64,000 bases of DNA from Nissolia schottii (Eukaryota; Streptophyta; Magnoliopsida; Fabales; Fabaceae). Shown one piece after another: positions 47,139 through 57,335 of the stretch (position 1 is its first letter; every line of letters begins with the position of its first letter). Below the pieces are notes generated by a model, which was not told where the DNA came from, ran no database searches, and saw only the letters and a list, made by a program, of their open reading frames with translations. The translations under genes and the position numbers were made by a program. The DNA lies in assembly GCA_003254905.1 (NCBI GenBank), contig QANU01095819.1, positions 1,230,404 through 1,294,403 on the forward strand, in the 5' to 3' direction.

Positions 47139-48892
47139 GGCGTGTTGCACGGGGGAGAGACAATGAGATGACACCCTTGACCCTACCCCTTGGCAACCTT
47201 ACCACCCACCATCCATCGTCACCCTTGTGTTTGAGTTTGGGACTCATGAGTGTACACAGTTTGGTTGTACCTTATGATCTTTTGTGAGAGAAAAGATAAG
47301 GTGTTTATATATTTTAGTTGATCTAAGTAGCATTGTAGTATACACATACTTATACATGTAATGTAACATACGTGACCATGACCATCTAATCTCTACGGGG
47401 TCCCACTCCCCATTCTCCTTCACAAACCCTCGTGGTATTGCCTCCTCAATCCTCATCAGTATTCACTACGTCCACTACTAAACTGTGGCACCGCACCACT
47501 CTTCCTTAACTCACCCACCCCCAATGCATCATGCAGCCACCATCACTAATCACTATCCCTCCCACCATTGCACATGTACATTTACAATTACAATATTAAT
47601 ACAGAGGAGTGGTTTTTTTACACCAAATTTGGTGTGCATGATGCGAATATGAGTATCATAATATGTGTAAGAGGAGAGACTTAGTGTTTACACCAAAGTT
47701 AATGTACAAATAACATTTTTGTTAATATATATTCCTTATCAATTAATATACACTCCCACTGAGATGTATTTAATTTGTTGTACTGTTTTGTATCCAAACA
47801 TTTTCTTATCTTACATTTTCACTTGTGCATACAAACCATGTGGTACAAATTACAATTGTTTCTGAGAGACAAATGTTGTTACGCACACAGAACTTTCAAG
47901 GTAAAAATGCTAAATTGTGATTGCTTACAAGGAAGCACCTCAATTTGTATGCGCTCTTAGCGCACTGGACTTCTTTTGATCCATTTCTAGGTTCAAGAGG
48001 CCAATCCATCTAATGAATACTCTTAATTATTCTTATATTCAATCGGATTTGCATAATATTTGATGGATATTATTGTAAATTGAAGGTATCACAATCACTA
48101 CAATAGTGGGATCTGAGAGAGATTTATCATGATCATTATAGGACATAACTTGATCATTACCAAAAATATAAGATATGAATTTGGTGAATATGGTGAGGAT
48201 GTGTAGCTACATAATTTAATCTCATGATCAAACATTCATCTCACCATGTGGTTCGATGATCTTATAATATCTTACACCCTGTTTTTTCTGCACGAGGCTC
48301 TCTCTCTCATGGAACACAATGAAGAGAGGTGTGTAATCGCATCATGACCGCACACGTGTCGCGAGATCATCATTGACCGCAATAGTAGTAAATGGGGCCC
48401 ACCTAATCCTTCACTTATGCGCACGAGGACGGTGCCTCTTCAATTATAATCAAAACAACCATATCAAATCACAGCCGTCTAAGCAATTCAACGCGCTGTG
48501 GGACCCACGTGTCCCCTTTTTATCTTCACCCTCTTCCTCCACTATTTTCACGTTACAGCCACAGGAGTCAAATATCTACGGCTCCAAGTTGCCAGTGAAA
48601 ACTCAAACGTCGGACCCACATCGTTCAACATCTCACCTGCCTGTGACTCTAGCATCTCCTCAGCCGAAATTTGATAAAATCTCAAATTAATATCTATTTA
48701 ACTTGGAAAAATGTTTTGGGGGGGGGGGTTAATATCAGCCCCAATGAATTGGTCTCATATTAATTGTGATTTTCAATTTTTAGATATATTAATAAATTAA
48801 CGTATTTATACACAATTATGTATATGTTAATTTTAATTTTATGTGAATTGATAAATTAATGTATTAGAAATAATTGTGTTTAAATATATTGA

Positions 48893-48939
48893 TATCACTT
48901 TTTAGGTATATTAATAATTAATATACCTAAAAAGTGATA
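48893..48939. repeat. 47-bp perfect palindrome
   Basis: Arms of 23 bp (starting TATCACTTTTTAGGTATATT) around a single central A pair without mismatch. It could extrude as a cruciform or fold as a tight hairpin. It sits in AT-rich DNA that is itself loosely inverted on both sides (TACACAATTAT at about 48808 against ATAATTGTGT at about 48870), so it may be the core of a small foldback element. Confidence 0.9.
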
Positions 48940-49480
48940 GTGACATATGATGTGACTGAGGAAGTAATATTATTTAGAGTATAAATTTTATTAAAATTTC
49001 ATCTAATAATAAATATGTTTATATTAACAGAGTACCTAACACATAAATAAATATAAATAACAAAATTTTAAACTTTGTGTCAAATAAATAATTGTTATTT
49101 GAATAACTAAACAATTTAAACATCCAACAACCATTTCACAAAAAATACAGGGGCCCATCATTTCTTTTCTCACCTTTCGTCTTTTCACTATGGATCCAAT
49201 ATTTGTATGAGAAGATTGTTAATTTCTAAAATTTTTAGTTGTTGAAATAACATTGCTCTAAATAGACCATTTTACAAAAAGAAACTCCCAACATGGTCTC
49301 GCTAATTTCAATTATCAGACACATTGGTCTCTCCTTAATATTTCGATGTCTTTATTTGTCCTATATTTTTATTATAGATAAATTTGAACTATTTTATAAA
49401 TGGTTAGAGATCAATTTATTTTATAAAACTTTAAAAAATAATAGTGAAGAACTCATACACCTTAAATGATAAGAGTTCAC

Positions 49481-50012
49481 TAGGGATGAAAAAAATATTC
49501 ATCTTCCTGGTTAGTCACAGGTATTACTTATAATTATATGGATATGTTTACAATTTTTGTAAGTGTAAGGATGAAAATTTATACCCGTTTATTGATGGGC
49601 ATAAATACAGTGATTGAAGTACCTAATCCATTGATACATATTAATTGCATGTTAATATATAAAATTGTGTAAATAAATGTCTTTACATATATAAATATAA
49701 AAATTAAAAACTCTAATTCATTTATATCTACAATGTTATTGGATTTTATTATATATTTTATTAATTTAAATTGCAAATTTTTAGTTGTAGTATCGTAATA
49801 TACTATATTTTATCGTAATATACTATATATATATATATATAATTTTTTGGTAAATCTCGCAAATACTCACAGATATTCACAGGGATTCAAATCTCTGCAA
49901 ATATGGGGAACGGGCACCCATGATGAGTACGAGTACAGGTAGCAAAATATTAAACGAGGTATGAGTAGTGGGGATATGTATATGTATTCACGGATACCAA
50001 TTGTCATCCCTA
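49481..50012. mobile_element. hAT-like non-autonomous element (532 bp)
   Basis: The ends TAGGGATGA and TCATCCCTA are inverted. The sequence inside both ends is about small repeats of GGATATG and ATACCC type, common in plant hAT elements with TAGGGATG ends. Flanking 8-mers do not match clearly, so insertion history is unclear. No coding potential. Confidence 0.5.
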
Positions 50013-50067
50013 AAGATCATGTAAAGAGGTTATGAGAAATCTATTTATTCGACACAAATCTAAGAGA

Positions 50068-50538
50068 TAGGGGCGTTCATAATCTAGTCCAGCCTAGTGG
50101 CTTGACTCAGGCCAAAACTTATTTGATCGAATTCGAGACTTCGAGTTGTAATGTTTGACCCAATGTTCTTTTTGGGTTAGGTTGACCCAACCTGACTCGA
50201 AGTCATATTATTCATCATTTTTTTAATTAGCGATAAATTATAAGACTTTGTATTTCCATAAATATTTTTTTGCAAAATATTATGTTACTTTTCTATTGAT
50301 ATAATTTGTTTTAAAATATGCAATGTAAAATATCTCTTAAATTTGATTTGCTACATTTAAAATCTCATAACTTTACTATGTGTAATCTTATCTAAACATC
50401 ATCCCGACCTAGTTTTACCTAATTATTAGTTGAGTCATTATAATGTTAAGTCTGAGTTCAAAGAAATAACTCAATCATAAAATTAGGTTAAGTATGAGTT
50501 TTGTTCATTCTAGCCCAACTCGGTGAAATGCATCCCTA
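50068..50538. mobile_element. Possible second hAT-like element
   Basis: TAGGGGCGTTCA at the left and TGCATCCCTA at the right are partly inverted. The interior carries repeated GGTTGACCCAACC- and TTGGGTT-type stretches in inverted order (near 50150-50210 and 50505-50525). Target duplication not recognised. Confidence 0.35.
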
Positions 50539-52320
50539 ATAACGAGGGTTAATCCACTTTTTGACCTTTTAAACTATAAGTTTGAGTCACTTTAATATTT
50601 AAAATTTAAAATTTGACTTTCTATAATTTTGAAATTGTCAAGTTAGTCATTTGATTAATATGTTGTCATATTTAAGTTAATTTGTCACATTAACTTATCT
50701 ACAACTTATAATTGCAAAAATTTTAAAAACTAACTTTTAAATTTGATAGTCAAAGCAACTCAAGCTTATAATTTTTTAAAGATTAAAATGGGCATTGACT
50801 AGTTTAAAATAGACAACCAGTACAAAAAAAATTTGTATAGACACAAATTCAATAACTCATTTTTACATACACTGATATAAAAGTTGGTGAAGTCTATAAA
50901 TAAGTAAATGTGTTTTAAATAGAGTTAGTAGAACTCACTATTATATGAATGTGGCTAAAAATAAATTGTTAAAGTTGTGTCTATAATACTACATTTGGTT
51001 TTAGAAATAGAGTATAACAAATTTCTATCCTTTCCTGCCTTAATTTCATATTATCTCAAACCAAATTTTTTTATCTATTTCAACTTTAACAAAGTAAAAA
51101 AATATATATATAAAAATGTTATGCTTATGTATCTCAGTCTCCTATTCTATACTGTACAGGTAACAAACAAGAATTTGAAGTTTTGTCATACAATTTTGTG
51201 TTATGCTCCAGCTGTCACTTGAGCATCTTCCACTTTAGTGCTTGTGTTATGCCCATTCATGCGGGGTTCTGCCACGTGTTGCGGGTGACATTGGCTGTGT
51301 GCTGTGATGGGGTGACGGTAAGTCGGTAACTCAATGCAACCCCCTTCGCATTCTCTCATTCATCACACGGCTTCGACACTTTGACGTTCCAGATTCTTTT
51401 GTCCGAGATTCAACGACCACGATATTATGATGAAACCCCACGAAATGATGGGTGGCACTTGCTTTGTTCACACGCAAGCTTGTCATGGACCCTATGGGCC
51501 ACTACTTTGCGGCGGCTCAGTCCCATGGCTCAATTAGTCGGCTCGGCTCACCACAACCCAAGCTTGGATTTATGTCGGTCAAGTTTCTAATTAATATTAC
51601 AGTCAATATATTATAATTTTTAAGGAGAAAAAAAATACTATTAGTTGTCTTTTGTGTTGGTGTCTTGATTAAGTTAATTAAGTTGATGGAGACATTCTAA
51701 TAGCACAAATATCATTATATATATATATATTGTGTTTGATTTGTTACTAATCATTTGTTTATTAACCATAGGAATTTATGTTCTCATACTCGATTCCCTC
51801 CTCTCTCAATATTCTCATTTGTCTCTCTATCGATTTCTTAATTACATAATTGCTCGTCCTTTTATTTTATTATATTATTACTTCCTTTTCAAGAACATTT
51901 TTTTGTAGTGGATGCGTAATCAGATCAACTAATACCCTAGTCTCTTTTGGTCACGAACTTGTTGACCACATTGTTACTCATCTACTACTAATTGGTATAT
52001 ATTCATAAAAATATGTCTTGTATTAAAATTTTCTCCCTAGTAAAGATAAATTAGATAATGGTTAATCTCATAATCTAATAATTGATCCTACGTTACCGAA
52101 AGTATTTAGAATGTATTTAACTTCTCTTAAAAGACATAATATCTCACTCTACTTAAGTAAATTAAAAAGTGTTTGACCAATTTATTTTTGTCAAAAATAA
52201 ATAAATAAAGATAAATTAGATCGCATTACTTTTCTACCATTAATGGTTAATTTTGCACTGAAATGCTTGAGTTTGAAGCCAATCCTTCTAGTAGTAGCTA
52301 CTAGTGACAAGAATAGTGGC
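50539..52320. other. Spacer leading to the Dof gene
   Basis: About 50546-50810 has loosely inverted ends (GTTTGAGTCACTTT against AAAGCAACTCAAGC) and may be a small foldback repeat. 51240-51600 is less AT-rich with no recognisable product. A short (TA)n tract is at about 51716-51731. No gene supported. Confidence 0.4.
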
Positions 52321-52343
52321 GAGAGAGAGAGAGAGAGAGAGAG
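52321..52343. repeat. (GA)n microsatellite in the Dof leader/promoter
   Basis: Eleven and a half GA dinucleotides about 775 bp upstream of the Dof start codon. GA/CT runs are common around plant transcription starts. Confidence 0.9.
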
Positions 52344-53117
52344 GTTGTTCTCTTTCTATTTGAAGGTTGTGTGTGTGGGTGATGGTGGTCATCGTCACAC
52401 TCACGCGGAAAAACTCCATCAATCAAGGTTTTTTTTTTCTTTTTCATTTCACCTCTCTCCAAATATCTGTTTTTACCTTCATTCTTTCTTCTTTAATATT
52501 GTTTTGTTTTGTTTTTCTGCTGAATTCAATTGAATCTGTGTTTTTTTTTTTTTTCTTTTGTTTTTTTCAGCGTACTTCATCCATAGAAAACAAAGGGGAA
52601 AGCTTCCAACTTCAACTAACAACCACTTTGTCCACAAGATCATGTAACTTTCTGTCTCTTTGAGCTTCTAATATCTTGAAACAAAGCTTTGTGGAGTTAA
52701 ACAAAGCTTTGTGGAGTTGTTTCTAGAGTTCACAAACGCTTTCTTTTTTTATCTGTTTATATGTTTGATCTTGGTCTGTTCTATTAAAAGCCATTTCAGG
52801 GGTCTGAATAAATATCCTTCCTTTTTTGTCCTCTTTCCACTTTATGCTTAATACACCAAGGACTGTGCTTTTTTTCTTCAATTTGATTCAATCAAGTTTG
52901 TTGTTCCTCTTCCTTAAAGTGTCACATGCCCTCAAATTCAAACCCCTGAAAGGTTTCAACTCTGAGCTTTGTTGTCAAATTGATCGAACACCCTTTTTCT
53001 TTTTTCTCTTGAAAGGTTTCAACTTTGAACTTTGTTGTCGAATTGATCAAGACAGGAAAAAGAAAAAAGTGCTTAAAGGCTTGAAAGTCCTTATAGGGAT
53101 ATAGGAATTAGAAGAGA
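52344..53117 (+). promoter_or_regulatory. Dof gene 5' leader with probable intron and a long uORF
   Basis: A probable leader intron runs from 52428 (CAAG|GTTTTT) to 52570 (TTTTTCAG|CG). Two copies of a 39-bp sequence, 52947-52985 and 53010-53048, sit 63 bp apart. Another short repeat (AAACAAAGCTTTGTGGAGTT) is doubled at 52679-52719. An 86-codon ATG ORF runs from 52844 to 53104 and stops 13 nt before the Dof ATG. If this part stays in the mRNA, it would be expected to depress Dof translation. The exon structure of the leader is inferred. Confidence 0.45.
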
Positions 53118-53795
53118 ATGCAAGACCCAACAGCATTTCAACCCATCAAACCCCATTTTCCTGAACAAGAACAACTCAAATGCCCACGATGTGACTCCAC
53201 AAACACCAAATTCTGCTACTACAACAACTACAACCTCTCGCAGCCGCGCCATTTCTGCAAGAATTGCAGGAGGTATTGGACCAAAGGTGGCGCTCTCCGC
53301 AACATCCCGGTTGGGGGTGGAAGCAGGAAGAACACAAAGAGATCATCATCAAGCAATTCCAAACGCCCTGCATTGTCCGCATCATCTTTGCCATCGCCAT
53401 CGGTTTCCTCTGCAGCGCAGGCCTCTTCGCCAGCTCCTGAACCCGGTGAGGCCAGGGTATATGCCGGCCTGGTCGATCAAGACCGGAGGGTTATGAACAT
53501 TGGTGGGAGTTTCAGCTCCCTCTTGGCATCAACAGGCCATTTGGGGAGCCTCTTGGAGGGTCTGAATTCAAGTGGATCGAGTCTGAAAATGATGCAAATG
53601 GATGGATTCAGGGCGAATTCCGGTTCCGGCCAGCCTGCCGACTCGGATTCGGGTCGAAATCCCGGGTTGGAGATGCAGAGCAGTGGGAATGCAGAGAGCT
53701 TTCTGAGTATGCAAAATGGTGATTCAAGCTGTTGGAATGGTAACAATGGTTGGTCTAATCGTGCAATATACACACCAGGGTCAACCTTTCAGTAG
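53118..53795 (+). CDS. Dof zinc-finger transcription factor, 225 aa, single coding exon
   Basis: The Dof domain is complete and near the N-terminus: Cys22-X2-Cys25-X21-Cys47-X2-Cys50, followed by [20 protein letters not shown] (51-70). Dof proteins are plant-specific nuclear factors that bind AAAG cores. The start MQDPTAFQP followed by an [10 protein letters not shown] entry resembles the Arabidopsis Dof3.1/Dof1.7 group. A Ser-rich stretch with basic residues ([15 protein letters not shown], 70-84) follows the finger and may serve as a nuclear localisation signal. The C-terminal half is rich in Ser, Gly and Asn and ends YTPGSTFQ. There are no introns in the coding region, and the stop at 53793-53795 is followed by an AT-rich 3' UTR. 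Antisense and frame-shifted ORFs over this gene are shadows. Confidence 0.95.
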   Translation: MQDPTAFQPIKPHFPEQEQLKCPRCDSTNTKFCYYNNYNLSQPRHFCKNCRRYWTKGGALRNIPVGGGSRKNTKRSSSSNSKRPALSASSLPSPSVSSAAQASSPAPEPGEARVYAGLVDQDRRVMNIGGSFSSLLASTGHLGSLLEGLNSSGSSLKMMQMDGFRANSGSGQPADSDSGRNPGLEMQSSGNAESFLSMQNGDSSCWNGNNGWSNRAIYTPGSTFQ

Positions 53796-55420
53796 AAGCA
53801 AAAAGCACCAAATTGATGAAATATAAACCCTTTTTTAGGCTCAATCCACCTTTCCAATTATGCTATTTGTTCTGATCTATATACTAAGTCATTATGGTTG
53901 TGAAAAGAGTTATATAATCGCCTCAAGACTATTTGGCGTCATGTTATGGAGGATCACAAACCAGAAAGGCCACTAAAATAGCATCATCCTTTAGGTAAGA
54001 ATTCTTTTTTGTTCTTTTTGGATTATGTTTGTGGTTGGTTTATAAGTGTTGTAAGAGAGAAGAAAAGGAAGTGGTTTTTTTCCTTAGGGGAGAGTATGGA
54101 TAGATAGAATGTTCTTATTGTAGTGACTCTCATTGCTGGGGGATTCTAATTTAATATAGTATATATATGTATTTTATACAATTTGGAGTACGATTTTTTT
54201 TGCATAGCTTTGTTTGTTGGTGGTTTTGTCGATTCTATGTATGGAATGTTTTAGGAGTTTGGTTTTGCCCTATTGCTTAAAAGAAAGTGCCATAGTCTAG
54301 CTTTTATGCCTTCATAACTAATTTCAACTTGAAACTAGTCTTGATTGATCAAGTTTGTGTTTTTGTTTCACTGACATTTGTGATCATCATAGATCATTAT
54401 CTATTTTTTTTTTTGGGGGGGGGGTCATTGTCCTTAATGCTTTAGTTGGTTGTTATGGACCACATATCATGGCGTGTCATATACGAACCACTTCCAAGCT
54501 TCGATTTCATTTACTAGTTACTACCCACCACATGCATTTGATTCCCAAGTTAGCTTAGCAAACTGAATTTTTTGAGGGGAAAAAAATGTCTGGTCAACAA
54601 AATTAGGAGGACAAATATTTGATGCACTTTTTACTTTCATGTTAAATTCAAACAAAGCCATCATTTGTAGCTTGAAAAAATTGGCAGTACTTTATTTTGT
54701 TAGTATAAGTTTCTTCTTGCTCAACAAGCAACCATGCATTTGAATTAGACAGAAATACTTACATTTTTGGAATGAAATGGGGGGACATGAATTGAGCTTG
54801 AGAAGAGTTGAAATTGTTTTGCCCAACAAACACTGTAGTGTTGGTGATTTTCAAAGATAACTGCCACATTATTTGAACCATTGACTGTACCCAACTTTTT
54901 ATTTGCCAATCAAGAAAGGTCATGGTTATTTCGTACCGAAGAAGAATATATAAAAGCATATATTATAGTGTAATAGACGACTTCGCTTCCTCCTTCAGAT
55001 TAATGCAGTCCACATCAACTAGAGGATAAAGCTTGGTTCGTGAGGTGGGGATGCAACCATTATTATGATTCTCGTGTTGTCGTAGTCATGTTTAGCTAAA
55101 CCATAATTTTTTACTTTCAGATATCACTGATTTGAAATTAATCTGCAAGCATGGTTGTCACGTGACTAGTTTTAGTTATATATAATAGTCATTGAAAGGA
55201 ATAAACTTTATGAAACATTTTTGAGGAATTGTGAACATGAATAATGATAATAATTTGTTACATTAACTTATGGACCGATAATGGAATGTATGGGTCCTCG
55301 GTTTAATCTATGTAAGTTTTGAAGGAAAAAAAAAAAAAAAAGGACCGATAATAGAAGTGTAGAAAATTGAAGTATATTTGAGCTCTTTAACGTCCTCGTC
55401 ATCCCACCAACTCACATTAT
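53796..55420. other. Dof 3' UTR and spacer
   Basis: Likely 3' UTR to about 54200, then AT-rich spacer. A T-run followed by a G10 run lies near 54406-54425. Short ORFs here have no recognisable domain. Confidence 0.5.
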
Positions 55421-56087
55421 CAGGAAGAGCACAAATAGATCATGATTGAGCTTCTCTATCATCTCTTTTTCCTCTCATTAATCATTCCATTAGATCATCT
55501 CTTTTTCCTCAGTAATCATTCCAATAGATCATGTAAATGAGTTTAAAGTTTGTAATTTTTTAATTCAGAGGTGTGGTTAAGCGAAATATACTCATATTCC
55601 TTTAATTAAATGTTATAGGTTTGATTTTTAATTTTTGGTATGAAATAAGCTTAAATTTTTGAATAAGTTGTCCCACTTTTAGAGATATTTATAAGCTACC
55701 AAAGAAATTAATCAACTAATTTCCTTCAATGGACATCTTCATCGTGTATAAAAAAAAAGGGTTGTAATTTTGATAGCCCGTCCATCGTGTGAGAGTTTTT
55801 ATGATATTAGTCTAAACTCATAGATAATAGTTTTTATTTTTGGGTGTTGGAAAAGCACTTTTAATTCTCGTAAATGAGAGTTTTAGAAAGAAAAAAAACA
55901 CTGTTGAGTGTTAATTTTTTGGTTCAGCCCAATTGCTTGTGATTCAATATTTTTTTTCTTTTTAGCCCAAAAAAGTGGCATCCCAACAAAAACTACATTG
56001 TGTCCAATTTATCCAAGACTATGTTTCCTATTTCCTTGTTTTGGTTTATTCAATTATTCTAAGTATTTATCATATAGATTCACTACT

Positions 56088-56403
56088 TAATTTGTTGGGT
56101 TAATTAAGTTTTTAGTCCCTGTAATATGAAAAAGTTTGGTTTTAGTTCCTCATGACAAGTTTTAGTCCCTGTAAAATGTGAAAATTTGATTTTGGTCCCT
56201 GTGGACGGTTGGTGATGGATGGTGATGACGTGTCAGTTAACCCGTCATCAGGCACTATTTCTACATCACCATCCATCACCAACTGTCTACAAGGACCAAA
56301 ATCAAATTTTCACATTTTACAGGAACTAAAACTTGTCATGAGGGACTAAAACCAAACTTTTTCATATTACAGGGACTAAAAACTTAATTAACCCTAATTT
56401 GTT
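56088..56403. repeat. 9-bp target-site duplication of the MULE MITE
   Basis: TAATTTGTT at 56088-56096 and again, identical, at 56395-56403, immediately outside the inverted repeats. Confidence 0.92.
56097..56394. mobile_element. Mutator-like foldback MITE (298 bp), recent insertion
   Basis: The element is almost wholly palindromic. The left half starts GGGTTAATTAAGTTTTTAG and the right half is its near-perfect inverse ending AACTTAATTAACCC, with a short GTCAGTTAACCCGTCATC loop region around 56232-56252. It has a perfect 9-bp target duplication, so it is a Mutator-type MITE. Its strong arm-to-arm match points to a young copy. If transcribed it would form a long hairpin RNA. Confidence 0.92.
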
Positions 56404-56880
56404 TGATTTATTTCTTTATTTGAACAATATCAGTTTTTTAGGCTAAACCTATAGCTCACTTTTTCTTTTAGCAGGAAGAACACAAATAGATCATGATTAA
56501 GATTCTCCATTTTCATCTCTTATTAATCACTCCATTAGATCATGTTAATGGGTCAAAGTTTGTAATTTTGATGGCTCGACTAGCATGTGGACTTTTTATG
56601 ATATTAGTTCAAACTCATTATTAAGTATACAACTGGGCTATGACCCGATTGCTTGTGTTTCAATTCTATTTTTCCTTTTAAGCAAAAGAATAACAAAATG
56701 ACGCCCCAAAAAAAATTACATCCAAGACTATGTTTTCTATTTTTTAAATTACTTCTTTTGGTTTATTCAAATATTCATTCATTATAAAGATTCAATACCT
56801 AATTTTATTTATTTATTTATTTGAAAAATATTAGCTTTTTTTATATCTTAAATCTGTAATTTACTTTCTCTTTTATTTTA

Positions 56881-57335
56881 CATTTTACTTGATTTCTTTT
56901 TCTTAACATTTTCTAAGCTAATAATTTGAAAAATATTACCTAATAATTTTTTTATTGACACATTCTAGGGTTAGCAAGGAGCATTATTAAATTTGAAAGA
57001 TATAGTCATCACATTAAATTACGACTTACGTATTAAAAATAAAAAAAAAAAGGAGACCACAATTATAAGCTGCACCCATGACTTGTATTTATTTATAAAT
57101 TTTAGGATTCTTAATTTTGTATTTCACTATTTTTAAATAAAAAAAATCGACTTATTGACTAAATTTTTGGACCACAAAAATACAAAATAGATGTTCTAAA
57201 ATCTTCTTTACCTAAATATAAATCATGAACCTACATAGGTTAAGTTTGGACTGTACACCTAGAGAAAACAAAAAAGAAAAAGAAATTGCAGACTATGGAT
57301 TCTTCTTATTCCACCAGTCACTCACTAACAGCACA
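56881..57335. other. AT-rich promoter region and leader of the ELL-like gene
   Basis: No element recognised. An in-frame ATG at 57225 would add 37 residues (MNLHRLSL...) to the next gene. I prefer the later ATG at 57336 because the added stretch looks like leader sequence. Confidence 0.45.

Larger units (their letters stand above)
46054..49480. other. Spacer with small repeats, no supported gene
   Basis: ORFs at 46155-46406, 46853-47065 and 48373-48690 have no recognisable domain. Patches 47130-47560 and 48290-48680 are less AT-rich, the second with G-box-like CACGTG cores (for example CCCACGTGTCC near 48505), and look promoter-like, but no adjacent gene can be assigned. A G11 run lies at about 48718-48728. 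Confidence 0.45.
55421..56880. repeat. Tandem direct duplication of spacer DNA, one copy with a MULE insertion
   Basis: Copy 1 starts CAGGAAGAGCACAAATAGAT at 55421. Copy 2 starts CAGGAAGAACACAAATAGAT at 56472, right after copy 1 ends. Both then run in parallel through the CATTAGATCATG stretch, TTTTTATGATATTAGT, CCAAGACTATGTTT and TTTTGGTTTATTCAA. The copies differ by many small changes and indels, so the duplication is old. Copy 1 alone contains the MITE at 56097-56394. Confidence 0.75.

Noticed and set aside
48373-48690. 105-codon ORF in a less AT-rich patch
   Set aside because: No recognisable domain, no splice context and no neighbouring exon. Better explained as promoter-like or spacer DNA.
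53176-53773. Antisense and shifted ORFs of 74-101 codons over the Dof gene
   Set aside because: Shadows of the Dof coding sequence, whose own frame has the complete zinc finger.
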